Notes: a model not told the origin generated them from the letters alone. A DNA stretch of 64,000 bases from Pseudomonas triticicola (GCF_019145375.1 NZ_JAHSTX010000001.1:310001-374000), one strand, 5' to 3'. Counted from the first letter of the stretch, positions 40,679 through 48,990 are shown. Translations and numbers: made by a program.

Positions 40679-41470
40679 ATGCTCGTAGATTCCCATTGTC
40701 ACCTTGACCGTCTCGACCTCGACGCCCATGACGGCTCGCTGGATGCCGCACTCGCTGCGGCCCGCGAGCGTGGAGTCGGACACTTTCTGTGCATCGGCGT
40801 CAGTGCCGACAACGCCGCCGACGTCAAAGCTCTCGCCGAGCGGTATGTCGATGTCGATTGTTCGGTCGGCGTGCATCCGCTCGACGTACAACCGGGCGCG
40901 GCGCCAGCGCTGGACTGGCTGCTGCACGAACTCAATCATCCGAAAGTGGTGGCGATCGGCGAAACCGGGCTCGACTATCACTACGAGCCCGAAGCTGCCG
41001 AGTTGCAGCAGGAGTCGTTTCGCCTGCACCTGCAAGCGGCACAGCAGACCGGCAAACCGGTGATCATTCACACCCGTGGCGCTCGTGCCGACACCCTGGA
41101 ACTGCTGCGCGAAGCGGCGCTGCCCCAGGCGGGCGTGTTGCATTGCTTCACCGAAGACTGGGACATGGCCAAAGCGGCACTGGACATGGGCTATTACATT
41201 TCCCTGTCTGGCATTGTCACGTTCCGCAATGCCGACGCCTTGCGTGATGTGGCGAGCAAAGTGCCAGCCGATCGCCTGCTGGTGGAAACCGACTCGCCGT
41301 ACCTGGCGCCGATTCCGTATCGCGGCAAGCCGAACCTGCCGCAGTACGTGCGCGAAGTGGCGGAGTTTCTGGCGATGCTGCGTGGTGAGAACTACGAGCG
41401 CTTTGCCGAGCAGACCACAGAGAATTTCAAGCGTCTGTTCCCGCTGGCGAGTGTTAAATCTGCCGTATGA
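40679..41470 (+). CDS. TatD-family metal-dependent hydrolase
   Basis: This 263-residue TIM-barrel deoxyribonuclease/hydrolase has the metal motifs DSHCHLD at the N-terminus, GETGLDYHY in the middle, an IHTRGA strand, and ETDSPYLAP. Its position after pilZ suggests the YcfH branch. Members have 3'-5' DNA exonuclease or related phosphodiesterase activity; the in vivo substrate is not settled. Confidence 0.92.
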   Translation: MLVDSHCHLDRLDLDAHDGSLDAALAAARERGVGHFLCIGVSADNAADVKALAERYVDVDCSVGVHPLDVQPGAAPALDWLLHELNHPKVVAIGETGLDYHYEPEAAELQQESFRLHLQAAQQTGKPVIIHTRGARADTLELLREAALPQAGVLHCFTEDWDMAKAALDMGYYISLSGIVTFRNADALRDVASKVPADRLLVETDSPYLAPIPYRGKPNLPQYVREVAEFLAMLRGENYERFAEQTTENFKRLFPLASVKSAV

Positions 41471-41490
41471 CGGCTGGCCAAATCGCAGGC

Positions 41491-41522
41491 AAAAAAAACC
41501 CGGGTTCTGGGGGGTGAATCCG
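41491..41522 (-). terminator. Intrinsic terminator of the RgsA-type sRNA
   Basis: On the minus strand, AACCCGG and CCGGGTT pair around a C-rich loop, followed by eight T residues (plus-strand A-run 41491-41498). Confidence 0.85.
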
Positions 41523-41606
41523 GGTTAAGACCATTAGGAGTAAAACAAAGGCACGCGGTCCGTTGGTACCTTTACCGGCACGACACTTGGGGGAGATGTC
41601 GCCCGA
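41491..41606 (-). ncRNA. rgsA: Small RNA RgsA (P16)
   Basis: The minus strand of the tatD-TetR gap carries an sRNA unit of about 116 nt. It has a stationary-phase type -10 CAATACTT (complement of 41613-41620), a transcript start near 41606, and an intrinsic terminator AACCCGG / CCGGGTT followed by T8 ending at 41491. Location (between tatD and the TetR gene), length and the sigma-S-like -10 fit RgsA, a sigma-S-dependent, Gac-influenced sRNA of pseudomonads. The name is from memory of synteny; the promoter and terminator are seen directly. Confidence 0.72.
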
Positions 41607-41821
41607 CAGTTCAAGTATTGATCAGTCTGGCGTGCAGTCCAGTGAGCCGGTCGGGGTTTTTAAACAAATTTGGAATACGTTTGCTTCAGTTGAGTTCTCA
41701 TTGCACCTGAATCGTTCTCGAAATGAACAAGAAACACAGATTCGGTCGATGAACCGTGCTTTTTTGCGCAAGTTAGGCATAATACGCGGCTTCGAATTTT
41801 GACCCTTCAGACCTTTTTCTT

Positions 41822-42460
41822 ATGCATAAAGAACCTCGTAAGGTCCGTGAATTTCGTCGCCGCGAGCAGGAAATTCTCGATACCGCGCTCAAGCTGTTCC
41901 TCGACCAGGGTGAAGACAGTGTCACCGTCGAGATGATTGCTGATGCCGTGGGTATCGGCAAAGGCACGATCTACAAGCACTTCAAATCCAAGGCGGAGAT
42001 CTACTTGCGCCTGATGCTCGACTACGAGCGCGATCTGAACGAGCTGCTGCATTCGGCCGATGTCGACAAGGACAAGGAAGCACTGTCCCGCGCCTACTTC
42101 GAATTCCGCATGCGCGACCCGCAGCGCTATCGCCTGTTCGACCGTCTCGAAGAGAAAGTGGTCAAGGGCAATCAGGTGCCGGAGATGGTCGAGGAGCTGC
42201 ACAAGATCCGTGCCTCGAACTTCGAACGCCTGACGCTGCTGATCAAGGGTCGCATCAGCGAAGGCAAGCTCGAAGACGTGCCGCCGTACTTCCACTACTG
42301 CGCATCCTGGGCGTTGGTGCACGGCGCGGTGGCGCTGTATCACTCGCCGTTCTGGAGCAATGTGCTGGAAGATCAGGAAGGCTTCTTCCAGTTCCTGATG
42401 GACATCGGCGTGCGCATGGGCAACAAGCGCAAGCGCGACCCGGAAACGCCGAGCACATAA
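41822..42460 (+). CDS. TetR/AcrR-family transcriptional regulator
   Basis: This 212-residue regulator has an N-terminal TetR helix-turn-helix (ILDTALKLFLDQGEDSVTVE, then IADAVGIGKGTIYKHFKSKA) and an all-helical ligand domain. No operon partner is obvious: the sRNA upstream is on the other strand and the MoaA-like gene follows after 138 bp. The same order (tatD, sRNA, TetR) seems conserved in pseudomonads. The ligand is unknown. Confidence 0.9.
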   Translation: MHKEPRKVREFRRREQEILDTALKLFLDQGEDSVTVEMIADAVGIGKGTIYKHFKSKAEIYLRLMLDYERDLNELLHSADVDKDKEALSRAYFEFRMRDPQRYRLFDRLEEKVVKGNQVPEMVEELHKIRASNFERLTLLIKGRISEGKLEDVPPYFHYCASWALVHGAVALYHSPFWSNVLEDQEGFFQFLMDIGVRMGNKRKRDPETPST

Positions 42461-42598
42461 GTCATTCAGCGGGCTGATTGCGCCGTGTTTTCACAACATG
42501 GCGCAATAGCGCAGGAATATACTCAGGCATAGGGCTTGCTAAAACCTGATTTCTCAGTCAAGTTTTGCTCGCTCGATTTTCTTTCGCCGGAGTGTTTC

Positions 42599-43567
42599 AT
42601 GATCGTTGACCGTCAAGGCAGGCGTTTTCGCAATCTGCGCATCAGCCTGACCTCTGCCTGCAATTATGCCTGTACCTACTGCGTGCCCAATGGCAAGCGG
42701 TTGGTCGCTGCGCAGGATGAACTGTCGGCCGAAGCCATGGCGCGCGGCGTCGAATACCTGATCGAAGCGGCCGGCATCGAGCGCCTGCGCATCACCGGCG
42801 GCGAGCCACTGGTCAGCCCCAAGCTCGAATCGTTCATGACTGCCGTCGGCCAGATGGGCCTCGACGACATCAGCCTGACCACCAATGGTCAACTCCTCAC
42901 GAAAAAACTGCCGCTGCTGGTCGATGCCGGTCTGCGTCGAATCAACGTTTCCCTCGATACCCTTGATGCCGCTGCTTTTCGCAGCATCGCCCGTGGCGGC
43001 GATCTGGCCAGCGTGCTCGATGGCATGGATCAGGCTGCCGCCGCCGGGATGAAGATCAAGGTCAACATGGTGCCGTTGCGCGGGCAAAACCTCGATCAGG
43101 TCATGCCGCTGCTCGACTACTGTCTGGAGCGCGGCTTCGAACTGCGCTTCATCGAGCTGATGCGCATGGGCCATCTGGCCAAGGATTCCAATGCCTTCCT
43201 GCAGCAGTTCGTCAGCCTTGAGCAGTTGCTCGGCCTGATCGGCGAACGTTATGAATACGCCCAGACCGACGCACCGGTGGACGCCACGGCCGTTCGCTAT
43301 GCGATTCCCGGTCGCGGCAATTTCGGGGTGATAGCCAACGAAAGCGTGCCGTTCTGCCGCACTTGTTCGCGCTTGCGCCTGTCGTCGACCGGTTGGCTGC
43401 ATGGCTGCCTGTCGTCGAGCAACCGCCACTATGTCGGCGATCTGCTCGACAAGCCGCGCCACCAGGCTTTGCCGGCACTGCAACGTTTGCTGGTCAAGGC
43501 GTTGGGTGACAAGCAGGAGGTAGCGTTCTCTGGCGGCGCTACTGTCATGAAGATTATTGGTGGCTGA
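42599..43567 (+). CDS. MoaA-like radical SAM protein
   Basis: This is a 322-residue radical SAM enzyme. The first cluster motif is CNYACTYC (CX3CX2C) and the second-cluster cysteines appear as FCRTCSRLRLSSTGWLHGC. The C-terminus ends in Gly-Gly as MoaA needs. MoaA makes 3',8-cyclo-GTP, the first molybdopterin intermediate. The motif details differ slightly from canonical MoaA (CRTC rather than CGDC), and no moaB/C/D/E lies nearby, so it may be a second MoaA copy or a paralogue with another role. The start at MIVDRQGRRF is chosen from family N-termini. Confidence 0.8.
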   Translation: MIVDRQGRRFRNLRISLTSACNYACTYCVPNGKRLVAAQDELSAEAMARGVEYLIEAAGIERLRITGGEPLVSPKLESFMTAVGQMGLDDISLTTNGQLLTKKLPLLVDAGLRRINVSLDTLDAAAFRSIARGGDLASVLDGMDQAAAAGMKIKVNMVPLRGQNLDQVMPLLDYCLERGFELRFIELMRMGHLAKDSNAFLQQFVSLEQLLGLIGERYEYAQTDAPVDATAVRYAIPGRGNFGVIANESVPFCRTCSRLRLSSTGWLHGCLSSSNRHYVGDLLDKPRHQALPALQRLLVKALGDKQEVAFSGGATVMKIIGG

Positions 43568-43576
43568 ATAATCGCT

Positions 43577-43600
43577 TTCGCGAGCAGGCTCGCTCCCACA
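43577..43600. repeat. Single REP element
   Basis: TTCGCGAGCAGGCTCGCTCC plus CACA, unpaired, directly after the MoaA-like gene. Confidence 0.88.
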
Positions 43601-43694
43601 CGGAACGCCTTTCAAGGAAAATGCCGAGCTGGCGCAAAAGCTGCATCCAACGGCCATTCGCCGGTTTTCCGACACCGGCTTCTGGAGGAATAGG

Positions 43695-44300
43695 ATGCGT
43701 AGCCTGGTTTTGCTGCTGGCCGTTTTGGCGCTTGGCGGCTGCATGAATGTCAGCGATATGGCCGAAGGCACTCGCTATCACATGAGCGATGCGGGGCTTC
43801 TGGACCACAGCGACAGCCGCCGGGTGAACAATATCCGCATTCAGCCGGACTCGTTCATCTTCATCGCCCAGGGCGCGTTCGCACCGCCGGGTGGTTCCTA
43901 TCCACGGCCGAACGTGGTCGCCGAAGAAGCCTTCAAGGGCTTTGTCGAATATTTCCCGATGGTCCGCCGCGCCCGTGCGCCGGAAGGCCTCGATCAAGCC
44001 ATGGGCGAAGCCCGTGATGCCGGCGCGCATTATCTGCTGTACACACGTTTCGCCAAGGCTGACGACCGCATCGGCAACTCTGACGAGTGGCTGGATCAGG
44101 AGGCGGTGGATCGCCTCGGTATCGACGGCGGCGTGATTCAGATCATGTTGATCGAGACCAGCACCCAGTATTTGATTGATACTGCACGGATCAAGAGTCG
44201 TGGCGGTTTACTGACGTTCCATGACTCCAAACCCGAAGACCTCATCGGTCCGCCGCTGGCGCAATACGCACGCAGCCTGCTGGGGATCGGCGACCAGTAA
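43695..44300 (+). CDS. DUF4823-type lipoprotein
   Basis: This 201-residue protein has a lipoprotein signal: [16 protein letters not shown] with the lipobox Cys at 16. The mature part ([29 protein letters not shown]) resembles the DUF4823 family of pseudomonad lipoproteins of unknown function. GGAGGAATAGG precedes the ATG. The DUF1285 gene follows 14 bases after the stop, so they form a two-gene operon. Confidence 0.82.
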   Translation: MRSLVLLLAVLALGGCMNVSDMAEGTRYHMSDAGLLDHSDSRRVNNIRIQPDSFIFIAQGAFAPPGGSYPRPNVVAEEAFKGFVEYFPMVRRARAPEGLDQAMGEARDAGAHYLLYTRFAKADDRIGNSDEWLDQEAVDRLGIDGGVIQIMLIETSTQYLIDTARIKSRGGLLTFHDSKPEDLIGPPLAQYARSLLGIGDQ

Positions 44301-44314
44301 TCAAGGAGTACGCC

Positions 44315-44875
44315 ATGAGTGACCCGCAAACAGCCAATGACCTGCTGGGGCAGATCCCCAAGACCAAAGGCCTGCCACCGGTGCATTTGTGGAACCCGGA
44401 TTTCTGCGGCGACATCGACATGCGCATCGCCCGCGACGGCACCTGGTACTACCTGGGCACGCCGATCGGGCGCAAGCCGATGGTCAAACTGTTCTCCACC
44501 ATCATCCGCCGCGACGGCGATGATTATTTCCTGATCACCCCGGTGGAGAAGGTCGGGATCAAGGTTGATGACGCGCCGTTCGTGGCGGTTGCCGTTGACG
44601 TGGAGGGGGAGGGCGAGGCGCAGGTTTTGCGCTTTACCACCAATGTCGAGGAAACCACCGAGGCGGGGGCCGAGCATCCGCTCCGTGTCGAGATCGATCC
44701 TGAGACCCAGGAGCCTGCGCCTTATGTGCATGTGCGCAGCAACCTTGAAGCGCTGATTCACCGCAATGTGTTTTACCAGTTGGTGGAACTGGCGGTGAGC
44801 CGCGAGATCGACGGTCAGCGCTGGTTGGGCGTGTGGAGCGGCGGCGAATTCTTTCGCATCGGCCTGGAACCCTGA
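44315..44875 (+). CDS. DUF1285 domain protein
   Basis: This 186-residue cytoplasmic protein has the opening [19 protein letters not shown] and the HEADER-like central stretch [19 protein letters not shown] typical of DUF1285. Structures of relatives are known but the function is not. It is co-transcribed with the lipoprotein upstream and followed by a REP doublet. Confidence 0.85.
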   Translation: MSDPQTANDLLGQIPKTKGLPPVHLWNPDFCGDIDMRIARDGTWYYLGTPIGRKPMVKLFSTIIRRDGDDYFLITPVEKVGIKVDDAPFVAVAVDVEGEGEAQVLRFTTNVEETTEAGAEHPLRVEIDPETQEPAPYVHVRSNLEALIHRNVFYQLVELAVSREIDGQRWLGVWSGGEFFRIGLEP

Positions 44876-44888
44876 CACAACATCAAAA

Positions 44889-44978
44889 TGTGGGAGCGAG
44901 TCTGCTCGCGAATGCGCTGTATCAGTCGGCAGCACTGTTGACTGACACGACGCTTTCGGGAGCAGGCTCGCTCCCACA
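44889..44978. repeat. REPIN (inverted pair of REP elements)
   Basis: TGTGGGAGCGAGTCTGCTCG at 44889 faces TTCGGGAGCAGGCTCGCTCC ending at 44978, spacer about 42 bases. Confidence 0.88.
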
Positions 44979-45006
44979 ATGGTCTGTGCAAGCTGAAAAA
45001 ATCCGA

Positions 45007-45035
45007 TTGACTGTTATTCATATGATGATTAGCGT
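45007..45035 (+). promoter_or_regulatory. Promoter and palindromic operator of the FadR-type regulator gene
   Basis: TTGACT (45007-45012) and TAGCGT (45030-45035) are spaced by 17 bp. The spacer holds TCATATGATGATT (45018-45030), with the palindrome TCATATGA. The reverse complement, AATCATCATATGA, matches a site overlapping the araF promoter at 47835-47852, suggesting autoregulation and control of araF by the same FadR-type protein. Confidence 0.55.
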
Positions 45036-45067
45036 AGGCACCCATCGCGATTCGCCTTGAGGTGTAC

Positions 45068-45784
45068 ATGTCCAGCAGCTTTCATGCGTCGACCGTTGAC
45101 TGGCTGGGCAGTTGGATTGCTGCCGGTCAGGTCAAGCCGGGGCAGACCATCAAGGTCGAGGCGGATCTGGGCGAACAGCTTGGCGTCAGCCGCACGGTGA
45201 TTCGCGAAGCGATCAAAACCCTCGTCGCCAAAGGCATGCTTGAAGTCGGGCCGAAAGTCGGCACGCGGGTGTTGCCGGTACGGCGCTGGAATCTGTTCGA
45301 TCCGCAAGTGGTCGGTTGGCTGTCGCGCAACGGCTTGCCGGAAAACTTCGTCGATGACCTGCTGGATTTGCGCCGCACCATCGAGCCGATGGCGGTGCGC
45401 TGGGCCTGTGAGCGCGCAACGCCGGAGCAAATCGAAGCGGTGCAATTGGCCTTCAACGCACTGGAACGTGCGGTCGACAGTGGCATCGATTACAACCGTG
45501 CCGACCAGGCCTTCCACGAATGCATCCTGGCCGCCAGCCATAATCAGTTCATCGAACAAATGGTCCCGGCCCTCGGCGCGTTGCTTGCGGTGTCGTTCGA
45601 AGTCTCCGCCGCCGACCCCGATGAACTGCGCCGCACCTTACCGATCCATAAAGACATGGCCGACGCCATCGCCGCGCGCGATTCGACCCGTGGCGTGTGG
45701 GCGTGCATGACCTTGATCGACAACGCCGACCTGGCGATAAAACGCTTTTACCCGAAAGTCATGGCGGACCGCAAAGCCAGCTGA
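45068..45784 (+). CDS. FadR/GntR-family regulator of the sugar cluster
   Basis: This 238-residue repressor-type regulator has an N-terminal winged helix (EADLGEQLGVSRTVIREAIK) and a C-terminal all-helical FCD domain with metal/ligand residues (DLLDLRRTIEPMAVRWA; FHECILAASHNQF). ATG 45068 is preferred to GTG 45062 because GAGG is well spaced. It resembles DgoR-type regulators of galactonate or aldonate catabolism. It leads a transcript with the lactonase gene. Likely targets: its own promoter and araF, and possibly the dgo genes. Which sugar acid is the effector is unknown. Confidence 0.88.
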   Translation: MSSSFHASTVDWLGSWIAAGQVKPGQTIKVEADLGEQLGVSRTVIREAIKTLVAKGMLEVGPKVGTRVLPVRRWNLFDPQVVGWLSRNGLPENFVDDLLDLRRTIEPMAVRWACERATPEQIEAVQLAFNALERAVDSGIDYNRADQAFHECILAASHNQFIEQMVPALGALLAVSFEVSAADPDELRRTLPIHKDMADAIAARDSTRGVWACMTLIDNADLAIKRFYPKVMADRKAS

Positions 45785-45830
45785 AACCCAGCCCCCTGTA
45801 TGAAAACAACAAGAACATGAAGGATTCCAG

Positions 45831-46706
45831 ATGACCTGCACCGCCCTGACCCAACACCGCGCGCAACTCGGCGAAGGCCCGTTCTGGGATGCGCCGACCC
45901 AAGCGCTTTACTGGGTCGATATCGCCGGTAAGCAAGCGTTGCGCCTGATCGGTCAAAACGTGCAGATCTGGCAGATGCCCGAGCACATCTCTGCCTTCAT
46001 TCCCTGCGCCAGCGGCGATGCGCTGGTGACATTGAGCAGCGGTGTCTACCGCCTCGATCTCGATTCACCCGGCCTCGAGCCACGCTTGACGTTGTTCTGC
46101 GTTGCCGACCCGCAACCGGGCAACCGCCCCAACGAAGCCCGTTGCGATGCCTTGGGCCGGTTGTGGTTGGGCACCATGCAGAACAACATCGGCGAGCACG
46201 GCGAGGATCTGCCGCTGGTGCGCCGTTCCGGTGGCCTGTTCCGTATCGATCCCGATCAACGCGTGACACCGCTGCTGCTCGGCCTGGGCATCCCCAACAC
46301 CCTGCTGTGGAGTGACGACGGCACCACACTGCTATTCGGTGAAAGCCTCGACAGCACGCTCAATCGATATTTCATCCGCACCGACGGCAGTCTCGATGCA
46401 CCGCAGGTGTTCTACTCGTCCGATCAACACGGTGGTCCCGATGGCTCGGCGATGGACGCCGAAGGCTACGTGTGGAATGCACGCTGGGACGGCGGTTGCC
46501 TGTTGCGCCTGACGCCGGACGGGCAGGTCGATCGCAAAATCGATTTGCCGGTCAGTCGCCCGACCAGTTGCGTGTTTGGTGGCGAAGACTTGAAAACCCT
46601 GTTCATCACCAGTGCCAAGAGCCCGCTGAATCATCCTTTGGACGGTGCGGTGCTGAGCATGCGCGTTGATGTTGCAGGAAAACTCTGTATGCGTTTTGCT
46701 GGCTAG
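45831..46706 (+). CDS. SMP-30/gluconolactonase-family sugar lactonase
   Basis: This 291-residue beta-propeller lactonase opens aldonolactones to aldonic acids. Metal-site motifs are visible: LGEGPFWD at the N-terminus, PNEARCDALGRLWLGTM in the middle and DGSAMDAEGYVWNARWDGG near the C-terminus. With the neighbouring SDR and araFGH, the likely substrate is L-arabino- or D-galactono-lactone. The leader contains two overlapping AANAANAA motifs (45805-45815), pointing to Crc/Hfq control of translation. Confidence 0.9.
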   Translation: MTCTALTQHRAQLGEGPFWDAPTQALYWVDIAGKQALRLIGQNVQIWQMPEHISAFIPCASGDALVTLSSGVYRLDLDSPGLEPRLTLFCVADPQPGNRPNEARCDALGRLWLGTMQNNIGEHGEDLPLVRRSGGLFRIDPDQRVTPLLLGLGIPNTLLWSDDGTTLLFGESLDSTLNRYFIRTDGSLDAPQVFYSSDQHGGPDGSAMDAEGYVWNARWDGGCLLRLTPDGQVDRKIDLPVSRPTSCVFGGEDLKTLFITSAKSPLNHPLDGAVLSMRVDVAGKLCMRFAG

Positions 46707-46766
46707 ATCCCAAAATATGGGATGCAAAATTATATATTGAGATTATTTGGCGGTCGGGTTTATAGT
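46707..46766 (+). promoter_or_regulatory. Promoter with upstream inverted repeat for the SDR transcript, twin of the dgoK promoter
   Basis: The inverted repeat ATCCCA-N5-TGGGAT (46707-46723) is followed by TTGAGA (46737-46742), an 18-bp spacer and TATAGT (46761-46766). The dgoK promoter has the same -35, -10, spacer length and repeat at the same distance. Start of transcription is expected near 46773. Confidence 0.75.
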
Positions 46767-46820
46767 CGGCTCCAGCAGTAACACGCACTCACACTTAAAA
46801 AGAACAAAACAGGTGAAGTG

Positions 46821-46973
46821 ATGCAGCGAATTCTTGTCGCCCGCGCAAGCGGGATCCGCCTTTCGTCACGGCTTGATGCCGTCGGCGACGCTTGCCTGTT
46901 TGTTTTCCCCAGCCGTCAGAACCGGACATCGACCGATGCCCGGTTTTTTTGCGCCTGCGTGCAGGAGGCCTGA
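46821..46973 (+). other. Leader region with dgoK-like start, 50-codon frame and internal terminator
   Basis: The leader has AACAAAACAGGTGAAGTG just before an ATGCAG, nearly the same as the ribosome site and first codons of dgoK at 61580. From that ATG a 50-codon frame runs to TGA 46971-46973, just ahead of the SDR start. It does not look like a conserved protein. Inside it lies a hairpin CCGGACATCG / CGATGCCCGG followed by T7 (46923-46950). This is either an attenuator or the trace of a duplicated dgoK promoter. Confidence 0.5.
46923..46950 (+). terminator. Terminator-like hairpin in the SDR leader
   Basis: The stem CCGGACATCG / CGATGCCCGG (one mismatch, 2-base loop) is followed by seven T residues, 27 bases before the SDR start. 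It should reduce read-through unless it is antagonised. Confidence 0.7.
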
Positions 46974-46976
46974 GCC

Positions 46977-47795
46977 ATGGCTGAAGCGCTGACATTGCCA
47001 CCAGTGCCGGCGCCGCCGAAAGGCGAGCGCCTGAAAAACAAGGTCGTGCTGCTGACCGGGGCCGCTCAGGGCATCGGCGAAGCCATCGTTGCCGCGTTCG
47101 CCTCGCAGCAAGCCAGACTACTCATCAGCGATATCCAGGCCGACAAGGTCGAGCTGGTCGCCGCTCACTGGCGCGATCAGGGCCATGACGTACAGGCGCT
47201 CAAGGTCGACGTATCGAATCAGCAGGATCTGCATGCCCTGGCCCGACGCGCCGTGGAATTGCATGGCCGCATCGATGTGTTGGTCAACTGCGCCGGGGTC
47301 AATGTGTTCCGCGATCCTATGCAGATGACCGAAGAGGACTGGCGCCGCTGCTTTGCCATCGATCTGGACGGCGCCTGGTATGGTTGCAAAGCCGTGCTGC
47401 CGCAGATGATCGAGCAGGGCGTGGGCAGCATCATCAACATCGCCTCGACCCATTCCAGCCACATCATCCCCGGCTGCTTTCCGTACCCGGTAGTCAAGCA
47501 CGGCTTGCTCGGCCTGACCCGTGCACTCGGCATCGAATACGCGGCCAAAGGCATTCGCGTCAACGCCATCGCGCCGGGCTACATCGAAACGCAGCTGAAC
47601 GTCGATTACTGGAACGGCTTTGCCGACCCACACGCCGAACGGCAGCGCGCCTTCGACCTGCATCCGCCCAAGCGCATCGGCCAGCCGATCGAAGTGGCAA
47701 TGACGGCGGTATTTCTGGCCAGCGATGAGGCACCGTTTATCAATGCTTCGTGCATCACCATCGATGGTGGTCGCTCGGTGATGTACCACGACTGA
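46977..47795 (+). CDS. Short-chain dehydrogenase, probable aldose 1-dehydrogenase
   Basis: This 272-residue SDR has a Rossmann cofactor motif TGAAQGIGEAIV, NCAGVN, and catalytic YPVVK. A 25-residue Pro/Ala-rich N-terminal extension precedes the core. SDRs in this setting oxidise aldoses at C1 to lactones; the neighbouring SMP-30 lactonase and arabinose/galactose transporter point to L-arabinose or D-galactose. It is transcribed from a promoter that mirrors dgoK, through a leader with a terminator. GGAGGCC precedes ATG 46977. Confidence 0.82.
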   Translation: MAEALTLPPVPAPPKGERLKNKVVLLTGAAQGIGEAIVAAFASQQARLLISDIQADKVELVAAHWRDQGHDVQALKVDVSNQQDLHALARRAVELHGRIDVLVNCAGVNVFRDPMQMTEEDWRRCFAIDLDGAWYGCKAVLPQMIEQGVGSIINIASTHSSHIIPGCFPYPVVKHGLLGLTRALGIEYAAKGIRVNAIAPGYIETQLNVDYWNGFADPHAERQRAFDLHPPKRIGQPIEVAMTAVFLASDEAPFINASCITIDGGRSVMYHD

Positions 47796-47825
47796 ATAAA
47801 ACGGATTTCCAGCGCTGAACTACGC

Positions 47826-47853
47826 TTGAAATCCAATCATCATACGATATGAC
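47826..47853 (+). promoter_or_regulatory. araF promoter with overlapping palindromic operator
   Basis: TTGAAA (47826-47831), a 16-bp spacer and TATGAC (47848-47853). The site AATCATCATACGATATGA (47835-47852), with TCATA-N3-TATGA symmetry, covers the spacer and -10, as expected for a repressor, and matches the site upstream of the FadR-type gene. Confidence 0.55.
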
Positions 47854-47932
47854 TATTTTCAAACAGCTTCACTGAGAACACGCTTCAACGCTTTTCAAAC
47901 CTTGCTCAAAAAAAATAACAAGGAGTCATCTG

Positions 47933-48937
47933 ATGAAACGTCGTTTCGGGATTCGTACCCTGTGCAGCACTGCCCTGGCGGTCACTGCGTTCAGCCTGAG
48001 CAGTGCGCTGCTCGCCGCCGACGCGGTGAAGATCGGTTTTCTGGTCAAGCAGGCCGAAGAACCGTGGTTCCAGACCGAATGGGCTTTTGCCGAAAAAGCC
48101 GCCAAGGACAAAGGCTTTGAACTGATCAAGATCGCCGTGCCGGATGGCGAGAAGACCCTTTCGGCCATCGATAGTCTGGCCGCCAACGGCGCCAAGGGCT
48201 TCGTGATCTGCCCGCCTGACGTGTCCCTCGGCCCGGCCATCATGGCCAAAGCCAAGATCAACGACTTGAAAGTGATTGCCGTCGACGACCGTTTCGTCGA
48301 TGCCAACGGCAAGTTCATGGAAGACGTGCCGTACCTGGGCATGGCCGCGTTTGAAGTCGGCCAGAAGCAGGGCGCCGCCATGGCTGCCGAAGCGAAGAAG
48401 CGTAACTGGGACTGGAAAGACACCTACGCGGTGGTCAACACCTACAACGAACTCGACACCGGCAAGAAGCGCACCGACGGTTCGGTCGATGCCCTGAAGA
48501 AGGCCGGCATGCCGGAGGACCACATCCTCTTCGCCGCACTGAAAACCCTCGACGTACCGGGCAGCATGGACGCCACCAACTCGGCGCTGGTGAAACTGCC
48601 GAGCGCGGCGAAGAACCTGATCATCGGCGGCATGAACGACAACACCGTGCTCGGCGGCGTGCGCGCTACCGAAGCGGCAGGCTTTGCCGCTAGCAACGTG
48701 ATCGGCATCGGCATCAACGGCACCGACGCCATCGGCGAATTGAAAAAGCCTAACAGCGGCTTCTTCGGTTCGATGCTGCCAAGCCCGCACATCGAGGGCT
48801 ACAAGACCGCCGAGATGATGTACGAGTGGATCACCGCCGGCAAAGAGCCGCCGAAGTACACCGCCATGGATGACGTCACCCTGATCACCCGCGAAAACTT
48901 CAAGCAAGAGCTGGAAAAAATCGGCTTGTGGAATTGA
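47933..48937 (+). CDS. araF: L-arabinose ABC transporter, periplasmic binding protein
   Basis: This 334-residue sugar-binding protein has a signal peptide (cleavage near ALLAAD). The mature sequence follows E. coli AraF closely: KIGFLVKQAEEPWFQTEW, KIAVPDGEKTLSAIDSLAAN, GMNDNTVLGGVRATEA and SMLPSPHIEGYKTAEM are all recognisable. It delivers L-arabinose, and in E. coli also D-galactose and D-fucose, to AraGH. The leader has AAAAATAA (47911-47918) beside the ribosome site AAGGAG, a Crc/Hfq-type motif. A terminator follows the gene, which would keep the binding protein in excess over the membrane parts. Confidence 0.95.
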   Translation: MKRRFGIRTLCSTALAVTAFSLSSALLAADAVKIGFLVKQAEEPWFQTEWAFAEKAAKDKGFELIKIAVPDGEKTLSAIDSLAANGAKGFVICPPDVSLGPAIMAKAKINDLKVIAVDDRFVDANGKFMEDVPYLGMAAFEVGQKQGAAMAAEAKKRNWDWKDTYAVVNTYNELDTGKKRTDGSVDALKKAGMPEDHILFAALKTLDVPGSMDATNSALVKLPSAAKNLIIGGMNDNTVLGGVRATEAAGFAASNVIGIGINGTDAIGELKKPNSGFFGSMLPSPHIEGYKTAEMMYEWITAGKEPPKYTAMDDVTLITRENFKQELEKIGLWN

Positions 48938-48944
48938 GGCAGCG

Positions 48945-48970
48945 ACGGCCCGGGCAGCCGGGCCGTTTTT
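48945..48970 (+). terminator. Partial terminator between araF and araG
   Basis: ACGGCCCGG / CCGGGCCGT with a 4-base loop and TTTT. Its position after the binding-protein gene suggests it limits read-through into araGH. Confidence 0.8.
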
Positions 48971-48990
48971 CGGTGTGAAGAGGTGGCTTT

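Noticed and set aside
41563-41802. 79-residue plus-strand frame in the tatD-TetR gap
   Set aside because: It overlaps the promoter and 5' part of the RgsA-type sRNA, has no ribosome site and no family resemblance.
46821-46973. 50-codon frame ahead of the SDR gene as a real protein
   Set aside because: It contains a terminator hairpin and shows no conserved pattern; kept only as a leader feature related to the dgoK start.
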